Source of the DNA: Frankiales bacterium
GTDB lineage: Bacteria; Actinomycetota; Actinomycetes; Mycobacteriales; SCTD01
NCBI GenBank assembly: GCA_025465465.1
Contig: JAODND010000006.1
Span: forward strand, 1 to 34,727
Direction: 5' to 3'
DNA length: 34,727 bases
Shown here: positions 1 to 8,215 of the stretch, piece after piece
Layout of the letters: every line of letters starts with the position of its first letter
Position numbering within the stretch: position 1 is the first letter of the stretch
Program-made: the position numbers and the translations under genes
Notes under the pieces: model-generated
Database searches by the model: none
What the model saw: the letters and a program-made list of their open reading frames with translations, nothing else
Told to the model about the DNA's origin: nothing

Positions 1-264
1 CAGCATCACGATGATGTCGCCCGTCACCGCCTCAAACCCACACGCCAGCGCGTTGCCCTTGCCCTTCCGGGTCTGCCGGACGACCTTCACATCCGGCCGC
101 AGCTGCTGCGCCACCTCAATCGTGCCATCCGTCGAACGACCATCGACCACGATCACCTCATGCACCTCAGGCATCAGCCCGAACACATGCGGCAGGTTCT
201 TGGCCTCGTTGTACGTCGGCACGACGACGGAGACGCGGGGGCTTCTGAGCGAGGTGACAGTCAC
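1..264 (-). CDS. Glycosyltransferase family 2, partial (N-terminal 88 residues)
   Basis: This is the N-terminal part of a GT-A fold glycosyltransferase; the rest lies outside the window. It opens with the beta-strand typical of GT2 enzymes (SVVVPTYNEAKNLP), followed by the nucleotide-binding stretch VIVVDGRSTDGT and the conserved RKGKGNALACG segment. This pattern resembles dolichol-phosphate-mannose-synthase-like or WcaA-like enzymes that transfer a sugar from a nucleotide donor to a lipid or glycan acceptor. The DxD metal site and any membrane segments are not visible. The GTG at 264 is chosen because GGAGG lies about 9 bases upstream. It fits the neighbouring surface-glycan genes. The family is clear, the sugar and acceptor are unknown. 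Confidence 0.88.
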   Translation of the reverse strand, partial: MTVTSLRSPRVSVVVPTYNEAKNLPHVFGLMPEVHEVIVVDGRSTDGTIEVAQQLRPDVKVVRQTRKGKGNALACGFEAVTGDIIVML

Positions 265-466
265 GGTTGGTGATCCTCCGGAGGGCTGGTCCGGAGCGCC
301 GGGTTCGCCTCTTGCTCCCCCCGGGCTACTTCAGGCGACCACACGCCCCGGGGATCATTGCTCGCTCCGTCAGAACTGGCTGGCTCTGACATCACCCACC
401 GTAGTCACCGCTAAACGTTGGGTATACAGCCGAATGGAGCAACTTCGTCACACGCAGTAACCCCAT
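265..466 (-). promoter_or_regulatory. 5' region of the GT2 gene, weak promoter candidate
   Basis: This non-coding stretch lies between the GT2 start and the hairpin behind sseC. Read leftward, TGACGA (445-450) and TATACC (421-426) are separated by 18 bases and could form a sigma-70-like promoter, giving a leader of roughly 150 bases. The match is modest. I see no other clear element, and no convincing ORF with Shine-Dalgarno and actinobacterial codon bias. Confidence 0.25.
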
Positions 467-515
467 GTACGCAGAAAGGGGTCCCGGGCACGTCGGCGGG
501 ACCCCTTCTGCGTAC
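467..515 (-). terminator. Long hairpin terminator behind sseC
   Basis: The arms 467-486 and 497-515 are complementary over 19 base pairs with a single bulged A and a 10-base loop. The hairpin begins three bases after the sseC stop codon. No T-run follows on either strand, which is common for actinobacterial terminators. It probably ends the cysA2-sseC transcript and separates it from the GT2 gene. Confidence 0.75.
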
Positions 516-518
516 TGC

Positions 519-812
519 TTAGAGCTCGACGGTGACTTCCGTCGCCTCGCCCTTGTGGGCCGATGCGCCGGTGTCCACCGACTGGCCGGGAGCGAGCGTG
601 CGCAGCGTCCAGGCTCCGTCGGCGGCGTAGAACCGGAAGTAGCCCGTCGCGGAGGTCTGCACCTCAGCGGTGAACTCGCCGGCCTCGCCGAGCAGGCGCA
701 CGTAGGCGCCCGGGAGCGGGGCGCCGTCCTTGACGACGGTGCCGTGGATCACGGCCTCGTTCGGGGAGATCTCGAGCGCAGGCAGCGTGGCCTGGTCAGG
801 GGCGCCGCACAT
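519..812 (-). CDS. sseC: DUF1416 domain protein (SseC family)
   Basis: A 97-residue protein of the actinobacterial DUF1416 family, known in M. tuberculosis as SseC1/SseC2 and encoded beside CysA-type thiosulfate sulfurtransferases. It begins MCGAPDQ, with a conserved Cys at position 2, and contains a transthyretin-like beta pattern (VIHGTVVKDGAPLPGAYVRL, then TGYFRFYAADGAWTLRTL). Its biochemical role is not established; a part in sulfur transfer is inferred from linkage. The ATG at 812 lies one base after the stop of the sulfurtransferase gene, so the two are surely co-transcribed and probably translationally coupled. A reading frame continues upstream inside the sulfurtransferase gene but lacks family similarity. 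Confidence 0.93.
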   Translation of the reverse strand: MCGAPDQATLPALEISPNEAVIHGTVVKDGAPLPGAYVRLLGEAGEFTAEVQTSATGYFRFYAADGAWTLRTLAPGQSVDTGASAHKGEATEVTVEL

Positions 813-813
813 G

Positions 814-1647
814 TCAGACGTCCTTCTGGATCGGGGCACCGATGAGGGAGCCGTACTCGGCCCAGGAGCCGTCGTAGTTCTTGACGTCGCCCTTGCCGAG
901 GATCTCGTGGAGCACGAACCAGGTGTGCGACGAGCGCTCACCGATGCGGCAGTAGGCAATCGTCGGGGTGCCGTCGTTGAAGCCCTCGTCGCCGTAGAGC
1001 TTGGTGAGCTCCTCGTCCGAGCGGAAGGTGCCATCGTCGTCGGCGGCCTTGCTCCACGGGATGTTGATCGCCGTCGGCACGTGGCCGGCCTTCTGCGACT
1101 GCTCCTGCGGCAGGTGCGCCGGCGCCTTGATCTTGCCGCTGAACTCGTCAGGGCTGCGGACGTCGACGAGGTTCTTCTTGCCGATGGAGGCGATGACCTC
1201 GTCGCGGAACGCGCGGATGGAGGAGTCGGGCGCCTTCGCCGCGTAGGTCGTGGTGGCCCGGACCGGAACGTCCTTGGTCAGCTCGCGACCGTCGAGCTCC
1301 CACTTCTTGCGGCCACCGTCGAGGAGCTTGACGTTGTCGTGGCCGTAGTACTTGAACTGCCAGTAGGCGTAGGCGGCGAACCAGTTGTTGTTGCCGCCGT
1401 AGAGCACCACGGCGTCGTCGTTGCCGATGCCCTTCTCGGAGAGCAGCTTCGAGAAGGCAGCCTGGTCGATCAGGTCGCGGGCCTCGGGCTGCTGGAGCTC
1501 CGTGGTCCAGTCGAGGCGGACGGCGTTCTTGATGTGGCCACCGTCGTAGGCGGACACGTCCTCGTCCACCTCCACGAACACGACCTTGGGGTCATCGAGG
1601 TGGGCCTCGGCCCAGTCAGCGTCGACGAGCACGTCAGCGCGGCTCAT
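814..1647 (-). CDS. cysA2: Thiosulfate sulfurtransferase (rhodanese), CysA2/SseA type
   Basis: A 277-residue two-domain rhodanese that moves sulfane sulfur from thiosulfate to a thiophilic acceptor (EC 2.8.1.1), in the cytoplasm. The inactive N-terminal domain spans about residues 5-125, and the catalytic domain about 140-275. The active-site loop AYCRIGERSSHTW carries the catalytic Cys233. LVDVRSPDEFSG (about 160-171) is the usual CH2A-like rhodanese motif, and LLDGGRKKWELDG links the domains. The sequence closely follows the mycobacterial CysA2/CysA3 pattern. The ATG at 1647 has AGGAAAAG just upstream. It heads an operon with sseC. In mycobacteria this pair sits next to thiX, lmeA, glnR and mshD; here those genes are about 19 kb away. 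Confidence 0.96.
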   Translation of the reverse strand: MSRADVLVDADWAEAHLDDPKVVFVEVDEDVSAYDGGHIKNAVRLDWTTELQQPEARDLIDQAAFSKLLSEKGIGNDDAVVLYGGNNNWFAAYAYWQFKYYGHDNVKLLDGGRKKWELDGRELTKDVPVRATTTYAAKAPDSSIRAFRDEVIASIGKKNLVDVRSPDEFSGKIKAPAHLPQEQSQKAGHVPTAINIPWSKAADDDGTFRSDEELTKLYGDEGFNDGTPTIAYCRIGERSSHTWFVLHEILGKGDVKNYDGSWAEYGSLIGAPIQKDV

Positions 1648-1919
1648 ATCTTTTCCTATCTGTTGTATGGGGAATATCAGTTCGGTAGATGGCCTGCGAA
1701 AGAGGCGGTGGTGTGCGGGCGCGGAACAGACGGTCAGGCGCGACAGACGCAGCCGGCAACACGGCACAGGTCAATCGACCGCCGCTTCACGAGCACGAGC
1801 TGCATGCACGAAGCCTACATGGAATCGCCGCCCGCATAAGGGGGAAGGCGTGCGCACATCGACCGGGCTTCCGAGTGAAGCTCACTCGCCACCGAGTCAC
1901 AGACACCGCCGTGGAGCAA
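1648..1919. other. Intergenic region upstream of cysA2
   Basis: There are 272 bases between the cysA2 start and the end of the methyltransferase gene. It presumably holds the cysA2 promoter, but I cannot pick out a convincing -35/-10 pair. Only the Shine-Dalgarno next to 1647 is clear. Short open frames here show no recognisable protein. This is also the left edge of the lower-GC accessory patch. I see no tRNA, insertion sequence or direct repeat marking the junction. Confidence 0.4.
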
Positions 1920-2663
1920 CTACTTACTGAGAACTCCAATGAAGTACCCGTTGTGCCAGTCACTGTCCTGCTGCTTGACCTCAGGATGGCTGTCGTCATC
2001 TGTGGTTCGAATTTCGATGGACCACTCCACCGTGAGGTTGAGGTCGGCAAGCGCAGCAAGCGTGCCTGCTCGGACGTAGTTCCAATTCCAATCGTCAACA
2101 ATGAATATAAATCGACGATCAAGCGCGTCGAGAGCCAGCGCAAGGCCGTCATATTGGTCTTGGGACTCGTGGGGCCCGTCAAATAAATATACGTTGAAAC
2201 GGCCGAGCGCCGAGAACGGCACCTGGCGAAAGTCTCGATTTATCACGCTCACACGCGTGGAAGGCGTCACGCTTTCCGAAAGTGCCCGATAGAACAGATG
2301 TGCTGGCCCTTCGAATTGAGACCAATTGTCGATCGCCACCGCAGTGACTTCGTTTCCGTGAATCGCGGAGCACAGCGTCGAGCCAGCCCATGAGCCAACC
2401 TCGAGATAGCGCGCGCTCGATAAGCTGCCGATGAGGTTATTGATGAAATACCTATATTTGCGCCCAGACATGCCCACCATAGACAGCACCGAGTCCGGCA
2501 GTTTGCCTTGGTATTGCATCGCTTGTCGGAACGCGGCATCAACGGCGTCCGTCAAGCCTAATTTGTCTTGGCGAAAATGCTGCTTCGGCTCATCATTGAT
2601 ACTAACGATCTCGAGCGGCCGCCGGGTCGCGGCCGACGACGCTTCCGTCGGCTTCGTGGTCAT
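1920..2663 (-). CDS. Class I SAM-dependent methyltransferase (Methyltransf_24-like)
   Basis: A 247-residue protein with a Rossmann methyltransferase core. The glycine motif I is YLEVGSWAGSTLCSA, followed by motif II VTAVAIDNWSQF, VINRDFRQ, and the post-strand motif NVYLFDGPHESQDQYDG with FIFIVDDWNW. This arrangement is typical of small O-methyltransferases in polysaccharide and rhamnolipid-like loci, so the likely substrate is a sugar or glycolipid hydroxyl; that is inference. The ATG at 2663 is preferred over an upstream frame extension to 2708, though its Shine-Dalgarno is weak. Base composition is visibly less GC-rich than the rest of the window, with AT-rich patches such as 2100-2200, suggesting horizontal acquisition. 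It diverges from the sulfotransferase gene. Confidence 0.85.
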   Translation of the reverse strand: MTTKPTEASSAATRRPLEIVSINDEPKQHFRQDKLGLTDAVDAAFRQAMQYQGKLPDSVLSMVGMSGRKYRYFINNLIGSLSSARYLEVGSWAGSTLCSAIHGNEVTAVAIDNWSQFEGPAHLFYRALSESVTPSTRVSVINRDFRQVPFSALGRFNVYLFDGPHESQDQYDGLALALDALDRRFIFIVDDWNWNYVRAGTLAALADLNLTVEWSIEIRTTDDDSHPEVKQQDSDWHNGYFIGVLSK

Positions 2664-2938
2664 AGTCGATTGATAGCAGGTGCTCCGTCCCACCGCGCCC
2701 TCAGGCAACCGGGGCTCGGCGAGTCACGTCACGCGACTCGGAGTAGGCCAGCGGGACAGGCGGGACCTGCCAACAAACGAGCTGGACTCTTCCACTGAAG
2801 CGACGTCGCCGGCCGCACTCCGAGCTCAGTGAGCTTGACGAACCCTTCTGTGGTTCGGTCACGAGCCACGGGTATCTTCAGGCGCGGACCGAAACGCCGG
2901 GGCCGTGGGTCCGATGACACGAGGCAAAGGAGCGGCTC
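2664..2938. promoter_or_regulatory. Divergent intergenic region, methyltransferase / sulfotransferase
   Basis: This roughly 275-base region must hold promoters for both diverging genes. On the plus strand TATCTT near 2873, with TGTGGT 18 bases upstream, is a weak promoter candidate. A clear Shine-Dalgarno, AAAGGAG, lies at 2926-2932. No palindromic operator stands out. Confidence 0.3.
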
Positions 2939-2965
2939 ATAGACACGGACGTTCAACTCGCCGAG

Positions 2966-3946
2966 GTGCTCGCACTTTGCGGTTCCCTTCCGGAGGATGT
3001 GACGCCCGAAGACCTCAGTGCGCATCTGGTGTCACGTGGAATCGCGTCGGTCGACGACGCCTACCTCATCTGCCTCGGGCGCCCGGTGGATGAGGCAGCG
3101 TTGCAGCACGGAGTCCGTGATCGAGCCGTGGCTGATGTCATCTCAGAACTCTTCGCCTCGGATGAGTTCCGACGCCATTCGGTGGCAAGATTGCTACGTG
3201 ATCGGGTCGATCTGAAGCGAGGCGTGTTTGCACACATACCGAAGACTGCCGGTACATCAGTAAACGCCGCTCTGGCCACGCATCAGGGCTGGCTCGTCAT
3301 AGACGCCATGCGCTTGGAGTCTCGAGACGAGCTGGATGTAGTGGACCTCGTGAGAAGTCTGGCGGGATTCGCCGCGGCGCTGGAAAGCGGCGTCTCACAG
3401 GTGTGGCTGACAGGCCATCTAGGACTGCAGGGCTGGCGCGACCGCGGCCTCCTACGGGCTGACGACACCTGCTTCACAGTGCTGCGTCAACCCCTCGAAC
3501 TCTTCGTGTCCTTCGCAAACTACGTCGTCGCGCAAGTCGCCACCGTCCCCCTGGAGCCCCAGTCGCTGCGTTGGGCCGGCTGGCTGGCCGAAGCGGAGAT
3601 CAAGTCCGGGTCCTCACGCGCCGACATGGCCAAGGCGCTGCTGCTCAAGTCGTCGGGCCTCGTCGAGGAGATGGCGAACCCTATGACGACGTACCTCAGC
3701 AGCGAGCACGAACGTAGTGCTGTCCGAGCCTACGAGCACGCACTGGCCTGGAACTGCGACATGGTGACGATGGTTGAGCTCGCTGACTACATTCACAAGT
3801 TGGGCGTCGAGGACGACCTGCCTCGTCTCAACGAAAGCCAACCTGGCAGCCTTCGCGTCGAAGAGCTCAGTCCCGTCGAGCGAGCACGCATCGCCGACAG
3901 ACTCCTCGAGGAGGATTTGATCCTCTGGGGCCTCGCCACCTCGTAG
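2966..3946 (+). CDS. DUF4214-like module fused to a sulfotransferase domain
   Basis: A protein of 326 residues from GTG 2966, possibly about 335. Residues 1-75 resemble a DUF4214 module (DAYLICLGRPVDEAALQHG, then ELFASDEFR). From about 85 it is a sulfotransferase-family protein: HIPKTAGTS (about 90-98) is the 5'-phosphosulfate loop that binds PAPS, and FTVLRQPLELFVSF (about 170-183) is the 3'-phosphate site with Arg174. The enzyme should move sulfate from PAPS to a glycan or similar acceptor in the cytoplasm. Start choice is awkward. The only canonical in-frame start is GTG 2966, which has no Shine-Dalgarno, while AAAGGAG at 2926-2932 is ideally spaced for an ATA codon at 2939. The next gene follows 38 bases downstream in the same direction. 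Confidence 0.82.
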   Translation: MLALCGSLPEDVTPEDLSAHLVSRGIASVDDAYLICLGRPVDEAALQHGVRDRAVADVISELFASDEFRRHSVARLLRDRVDLKRGVFAHIPKTAGTSVNAALATHQGWLVIDAMRLESRDELDVVDLVRSLAGFAAALESGVSQVWLTGHLGLQGWRDRGLLRADDTCFTVLRQPLELFVSFANYVVAQVATVPLEPQSLRWAGWLAEAEIKSGSSRADMAKALLLKSSGLVEEMANPMTTYLSSEHERSAVRAYEHALAWNCDMVTMVELADYIHKLGVEDDLPRLNESQPGSLRVEELSPVERARIADRLLEEDLILWGLATS

Positions 3947-3984
3947 CAATCTTCGGATCAGACACAGACGCCAGGAGGTTCACC

Positions 3985-4875
3985 ATGGCGAGGGGGCTGG
4001 ATAGGCGGCGTTTTCTTGAGTTGTGCTACGCGACCTGGTTGGGCCGTCCTGCAGATGCCAGGGGCGTTGAAGGCCATCTGTCGAGTTTGACAAACCAGCA
4101 GGACGACATGGTTTTTGTCTCCGAGGTCTTCGATCGGATTGCTAGCAGTCCGGAGTACGCCCAACGCAGCCGTATTCGGGCGCTGCTCGAAGCTTCGTCA
4201 GCATTGGCGAACGATGGCTGGAACGTCGTCGGCGTCGGCACCCATTGCTTGACAGCAACCTTGTTGCGTGACCTTCAGCTACGACACTTCTCCCTCCCCT
4301 TTGACTGGATCTTCTCCTCTCCGGAGATGGTTGTTCACGCTCTGCACGACGACTTCGCAGTGTTCCTAGATCGCAGTCACCACGTCACGGTTCCGGAACA
4401 CCAACGACCGACCCCGGGGGCCAACCTGGCCCATCACACGCACTACCGGGAGAATTTTGGCGTCGACTATGTCTTCAACCACCACGACCCCGTGGTCAGC
4501 GACGCTGCGTACTCCTATCTCCAACGCTCGGTTCAGCGGTTTCGCGACCTGGAGCACCAGGAAGGCCGTAAGGCTTTCGTTCTCATCAACCAGGATCGCG
4601 ATTCGCTCAAGACCGGGCATCGCGCGGCCTATCTGGAACTCACCGCACTCTTGAAGGGCGACTTTCACCTCTTCATCAACGTTCATCAATTGCCTACCGC
4701 GCTTTCTGGGTTTGAAGTGGTCGATCGGGGGCCAAACTACGAAGTCGCGAATTTTTACTCGACGAGCGAACTCAAGGGAATCGAGTTCCGCGACGTCGAG
4801 GATTACGTTTCCCTTGCCAGGGCGGTTGTCCACAGCCTGACTGCGGCAACGGCGGCGAACGGCCGTCTGCGTTGA
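3985..4875 (+). CDS. DUF4214-like module fused to a DUF1796 papain-like domain
   Basis: A 296-residue protein. Residues 8-60 match the DUF4214 pattern (LCYATWLGRPADARGVEGHL, then DRIASSPEY). Residues from 80 onward match DUF1796, annotated as putative papain-like cysteine peptidase: GVGTHCLTATLL with the presumed nucleophile Cys88, SLPFDWIFSSPE (103-114), then HDDFAVFLD, YVFNHHDP (His166/167) and KAFVLINQ. The family's activity is unproven. It often occurs in capsule and surface-polysaccharide loci, so a transfer or hydrolysis step on a glycan or carrier is possible. The ATG at 3985 has a textbook AGGAGG six bases upstream. It is translationally coupled to the GT90 gene, whose TTG start overlaps its stop. 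Confidence 0.8.
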   Translation: MARGLDRRRFLELCYATWLGRPADARGVEGHLSSLTNQQDDMVFVSEVFDRIASSPEYAQRSRIRALLEASSALANDGWNVVGVGTHCLTATLLRDLQLRHFSLPFDWIFSSPEMVVHALHDDFAVFLDRSHHVTVPEHQRPTPGANLAHHTHYRENFGVDYVFNHHDPVVSDAAYSYLQRSVQRFRDLEHQEGRKAFVLINQDRDSLKTGHRAAYLELTALLKGDFHLFINVHQLPTALSGFEVVDRGPNYEVANFYSTSELKGIEFRDVEDYVSLARAVVHSLTAATAANGRLR

Positions 4876-5825
4876 CGCGAACCGAGGAAGGCCCAAGTTA
4901 CGAAGTCCTCCACACCAGCGAGATGGCGGAGCGCCTCGAAGGGCGGGCACACCCGCATCTAGCGGTTCTCAGCGAGGTCGCCGAAGAGGGCTTGAGGCTG
5001 ACGGTCGCGAGGATTGACGACGCTCCACACCCACGCGTGCTGGAGACATGCCGCATGCTCCATCACGCGTGGGCAGCGGCTCACAGCACCGGGGTCCCAA
5101 CCGAGGGCTCGATGCTGTTTCAGGCCGATGACTGTCCGAGCCCGACGCCAAGCTTCTCCTGGCAGAAGCAAACATCATGGGGCGAGGTGGAACTCGTCCC
5201 CGATCTTTACTACTTCCAGGCGAGTGGCTACTCGGGAGTGCTGCAAAACCCCGTGGACTGGTGGTCTCGCGATGACATCGTCTTGTGGAGGGGCTATACG
5301 ACCGGACTCCCAGTCCTGAGTCGAGGCAATCTCAGAGACCTTCCTCGATACCGCCTTGCGAAAGTCTGCTCCACGCTTCCCGGCTGTGACGTCGGGATCG
5401 TAGGAGTCGCCCAGGCAGCATCGGAGGCCGAAGCCACTGCGTTGAAGCTCGTGTTCGAGGCCGAGGGCTTGTGGCGGGAGTACGTCCCGTTGTCAGACAT
5501 GCAGCGCTATCGATATGTGGTCGACATCGACGGCAACGCGAACAGCTGGGGGCTTGTCGCAAGACTGCGCTTGGGTTGTTGCATGCTGAAGGTGGAGAGC
5601 CCGTGGCGCCAATGGATCCACGAGCGCATGGTGCCGTGGGAGCACTACGTGCCCGTGGCCTCTGATCTCTCTAACCTCTCAGAGCGGCTAAGTTTTTGCC
5701 GAAGGAACCCGCACATTGCAACCCAGATCGCGCGAGCGGGCCGGGAACTCTCATTAGGAGTGTCGTTCGAGCGAGAACTCAGACGGGCCGGCCTGATCAT
5801 GTTTGCGCCTCGGGGACGACTCTAA
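4872..5825 (+). CDS. CAP10-like glycosyltransferase family 90
   Basis: A 317-residue protein with the CAP10/GT90 signature. VLWRGYTTG is at about 137-145. YRYVVDIDGNANSWGLVARL (213-232) carries the nucleotide-sugar-binding DIDGNxxS motif. GCCMLKVESPWRQW and PWEHYVPVASDLSNL (255-269) follow. GT90 enzymes include eukaryotic protein O-glucosyltransferases (POGLUT) and fungal capsule xylosyltransferases; bacterial members occur in lipopolysaccharide and capsule loci. No signal peptide is seen, so it should act in the cytoplasm on a lipid-linked or protein acceptor. The TTG at 4872 overlaps the preceding stop in TTGA, the classic coupling arrangement. The gene ends tail to tail with the GT4 gene, four bases overlapping. 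Donor sugar unknown. Confidence 0.87.
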   Translation: MTRTEEGPSYEVLHTSEMAERLEGRAHPHLAVLSEVAEEGLRLTVARIDDAPHPRVLETCRMLHHAWAAAHSTGVPTEGSMLFQADDCPSPTPSFSWQKQTSWGEVELVPDLYYFQASGYSGVLQNPVDWWSRDDIVLWRGYTTGLPVLSRGNLRDLPRYRLAKVCSTLPGCDVGIVGVAQAASEAEATALKLVFEAEGLWREYVPLSDMQRYRYVVDIDGNANSWGLVARLRLGCCMLKVESPWRQWIHERMVPWEHYVPVASDLSNLSERLSFCRRNPHIATQIARAGRELSLGVSFERELRRAGLIMFAPRGRL

Positions 5826-8215
5826 TCTCTCCGTGACTCAAGTTGTTGAAAAACATGCGTCAACCTGTCTGCGTAGCGGGTTGCCATCGTGGCCACGCTA
5901 AACGCCTCCGCTGCCATCTCCTTGCCACGAGCGGCCTTCTTCGTGACGTCATCATCCGCGTTCCTCAGGCGTCGGAGCAGCGAGATTGCGACTTCGAGAT
6001 CGGGCTCTCCCCACACGGCCCCAGGTGGGGCCAGATAATAGTCGCCCTCTCTGAGGTAGCGCTCGCAGCATGGAACCAGCCAGGCGTTGTCACCATTAGC
6101 GAATTCGCTAGTTCCTCCGTAGTCGGAGGTGATCACGGGGGTTCCGACAGCGAGCGCCTCGGCGACGCTGTAGCCAAAACCCTCGGACCGATGCAAAGAG
6201 ATGTGGCAGTCGCTTTCGGCAATCAGAGAGAGGGTCTCCGCGTAATCGCGCTCTTGGATGTCGACTAGGACGCGTTCATCTTGCTCGGCGATCTCCAAGA
6301 GCGATTCACCGACGCCATCTCTGTCGGAGTCGACCTCCCCGATGTTGTGCCCATTGCGCACGCGCATCAGCAGACGAACATCCTCGTCACCTGAAAACGC
6401 TGCCTGGAACACCTCGAGCACCCCCAGCGGATTCTTTCGCTGAGGCCAGGAATGCATGTCGAAACTGGCATGAACGAGGAAGGTTTCTGGCGTTATACCT
6501 AAAGCGGTCCTGTCGACCGGAGGAACCGTGGGTAACGCCACGCAGTGAGGCATCGTCACGACCGGCTTGTCAGTGATCGTCCTAAAGCTTCGCGCACAAT
6601 AGTCGCTTGGGACCCAGATCTCGTCGATCCACTCAACCGCCAACTCGTGGGCTCGGGGCTGGCGATCGAGCTCCCAGGCAAAGAAGCCGATATTATAACT
6701 CCGTTGGAACAACTCGTTCCTGAGCGACATCACAGCTTCGGGAATGTTGTCTGGGTTGAGATGCCACAGGTTCACCTTCGCCTCAGGCGGTGGGCGATCC
6801 CCGCCTGAGGCGGTGAGGGATTGGGCAACGCTTCGATCGTGGAGGGACAAAGAAAGCACCGCCGGAGCGAATCCCCGCGATTCGAGCGCTTCAACCGAGT
6901 TTCTCGCGTTCTGCCCCAGCCCTGATTGCGAGTTCACCATCCCGATGACTCGGACGACGGGAGCGTCAGCGTTGCTTATGTCGGTGCTTGGACCATTATC
7001 GCTTGAACGAAGGCGTAGAGCGGCGATGAGCTCCCTCGGCAGCAGGAGCGAGGTTCCCACGGTCCGAATCTCGCCGGCCGCCAGCTCCATGAGGACTTGC
7101 AGCCGTACATGGAACACATGGAGATCCTGGTAGGCCGAGGCCAGCGCCGGGTGCTCGCGAATTCTTGCGAGGGCGAAACGCGACAGCTCGCAGACCTCGC
7201 CAACCGTGCCGGCTTTCGCTGACTTTGGCAGGCCTTGGAGGAAGCCGATCTGCTCCTGCGTTAGGAGTACTCGCCCACGATGGCCCCAGCCCCAACTGCC
7301 AAGGAAGCTCAGGAGCCAGTCGGCATACTGCTCATCGCTGTTGGCCAAGAGCGGCTCGCCACGGTCACGGTTGTGCTCCACCTGGGCGGCGGTAAGCGGA
7401 AGCGGGAGCAGCGAAGTGGTTCTGCCCTTCCGCACACCTGTGTTCGGCACGTATTCGTTGAGGTGGGCCAGATCTACCAAACCGAGGGGTAGCGGGCTCA
7501 CGGGCTGGGAGTCGGCGAACATGCGGAGGGACCACACCAGGAAACGGACCAAGTCCCGTTCGGTCGCCAAGGTGTAGTGGCGCTCCGTTCTGTAACCGGG
7601 ATGGTCACGGACGTGCCTCACGTAACTGAAACACTGGAAGGGTGAGAGACGCTGGTCGAATCGTTCGCCCGGTTGACGCGCACCGTCGACGAAGGGCATC
7701 GGCTCCTCGGAGGTAAGCGCGCCGTTGCGCAGGAATCCCGAAGGAGTTGCTTCACGCCAGTTTGCGGCTCGTGCTGCCACCACCAGAGGCGGCACCGCAC
7801 TGCCCCAGGCCGCGTCCGCCATGTCGAGCAGAATGCGTGAGGCGGGCGCGTCGTAAAGCACCAAGGAGTCGGTATCCGACACAAGACGAAGGTCGACGCG
7901 TTGGTGCCAATCCAGCTGCCTCGGATCAAACTCGACGCGGAGGGCATGCACAGGCCCTGCGGCGCCTAGAACCTCGGCGACGTCAGATCGTGCGCCGCGG
8001 CGGATCTCCAGTGGTATCTCTCGCCCGTTTAGGACGGCTCGTGGTGGCAACTCGGTGTCAGGCCACAGAAGCCATCCTTCAGCACCATAATCAAGCCAGG
8101 CGTCCAGCCATGCAGCGCGCTTCAGCGGCATACCAAGTCCCCTGACTTGCCCGGTTCGGGTGAGCGCCACGCGAAGCCTTTCTCGCGCGCTCATCCCCGT
8201 AGGGGTGTCTGTCAC
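5822..8215 (-). CDS. Large GT4 glycosyltransferase with long unknown N-terminal region
   Basis: A 797-residue protein. Residues 421-797 form a GT-B glycosyltransferase of family 4: VIGMVNSQSGLGQNAR at the donor or acceptor loop, EIWVPSDYCARSF, and HRSEGFGYSVAEAL (675-688), the EX7E motif (Glu678/Glu686) that contacts the nucleotide sugar. Residues 1-420 match no family I know. The first 130 look beta-rich (WLLWPDTELPPRAVLNG, VHALRVEFDPRQLDW), and 190-400 look mostly helical. It could bind acceptor glycan or partner proteins; that is speculative. The GTG at 8215 overlaps the upstream stop in GTGA, so translation is coupled to the DUF4214-hydrolase gene. An in-frame ATG lies seven codons on. 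This is the last gene of the long leftward run. Confidence 0.86.
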   Translation of the reverse strand: MTDTPTGMSARERLRVALTRTGQVRGLGMPLKRAAWLDAWLDYGAEGWLLWPDTELPPRAVLNGREIPLEIRRGARSDVAEVLGAAGPVHALRVEFDPRQLDWHQRVDLRLVSDTDSLVLYDAPASRILLDMADAAWGSAVPPLVVAARAANWREATPSGFLRNGALTSEEPMPFVDGARQPGERFDQRLSPFQCFSYVRHVRDHPGYRTERHYTLATERDLVRFLVWSLRMFADSQPVSPLPLGLVDLAHLNEYVPNTGVRKGRTTSLLPLPLTAAQVEHNRDRGEPLLANSDEQYADWLLSFLGSWGWGHRGRVLLTQEQIGFLQGLPKSAKAGTVGEVCELSRFALARIREHPALASAYQDLHVFHVRLQVLMELAAGEIRTVGTSLLLPRELIAALRLRSSDNGPSTDISNADAPVVRVIGMVNSQSGLGQNARNSVEALESRGFAPAVLSLSLHDRSVAQSLTASGGDRPPPEAKVNLWHLNPDNIPEAVMSLRNELFQRSYNIGFFAWELDRQPRAHELAVEWIDEIWVPSDYCARSFRTITDKPVVTMPHCVALPTVPPVDRTALGITPETFLVHASFDMHSWPQRKNPLGVLEVFQAAFSGDEDVRLLMRVRNGHNIGEVDSDRDGVGESLLEIAEQDERVLVDIQERDYAETLSLIAESDCHISLHRSEGFGYSVAEALAVGTPVITSDYGGTSEFANGDNAWLVPCCERYLREGDYYLAPPGAVWGEPDLEVAISLLRRLRNADDDVTKKAARGKEMAAEAFSVATMATRYADRLTHVFQQLESRRD

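Noticed and set aside
730..1839. Plus-strand frame opposite cysA2 and sseC
   Set aside because: Val/Leu/Asp/Arg-biased antisense translation. The sulfurtransferase on the minus strand is unmistakable.
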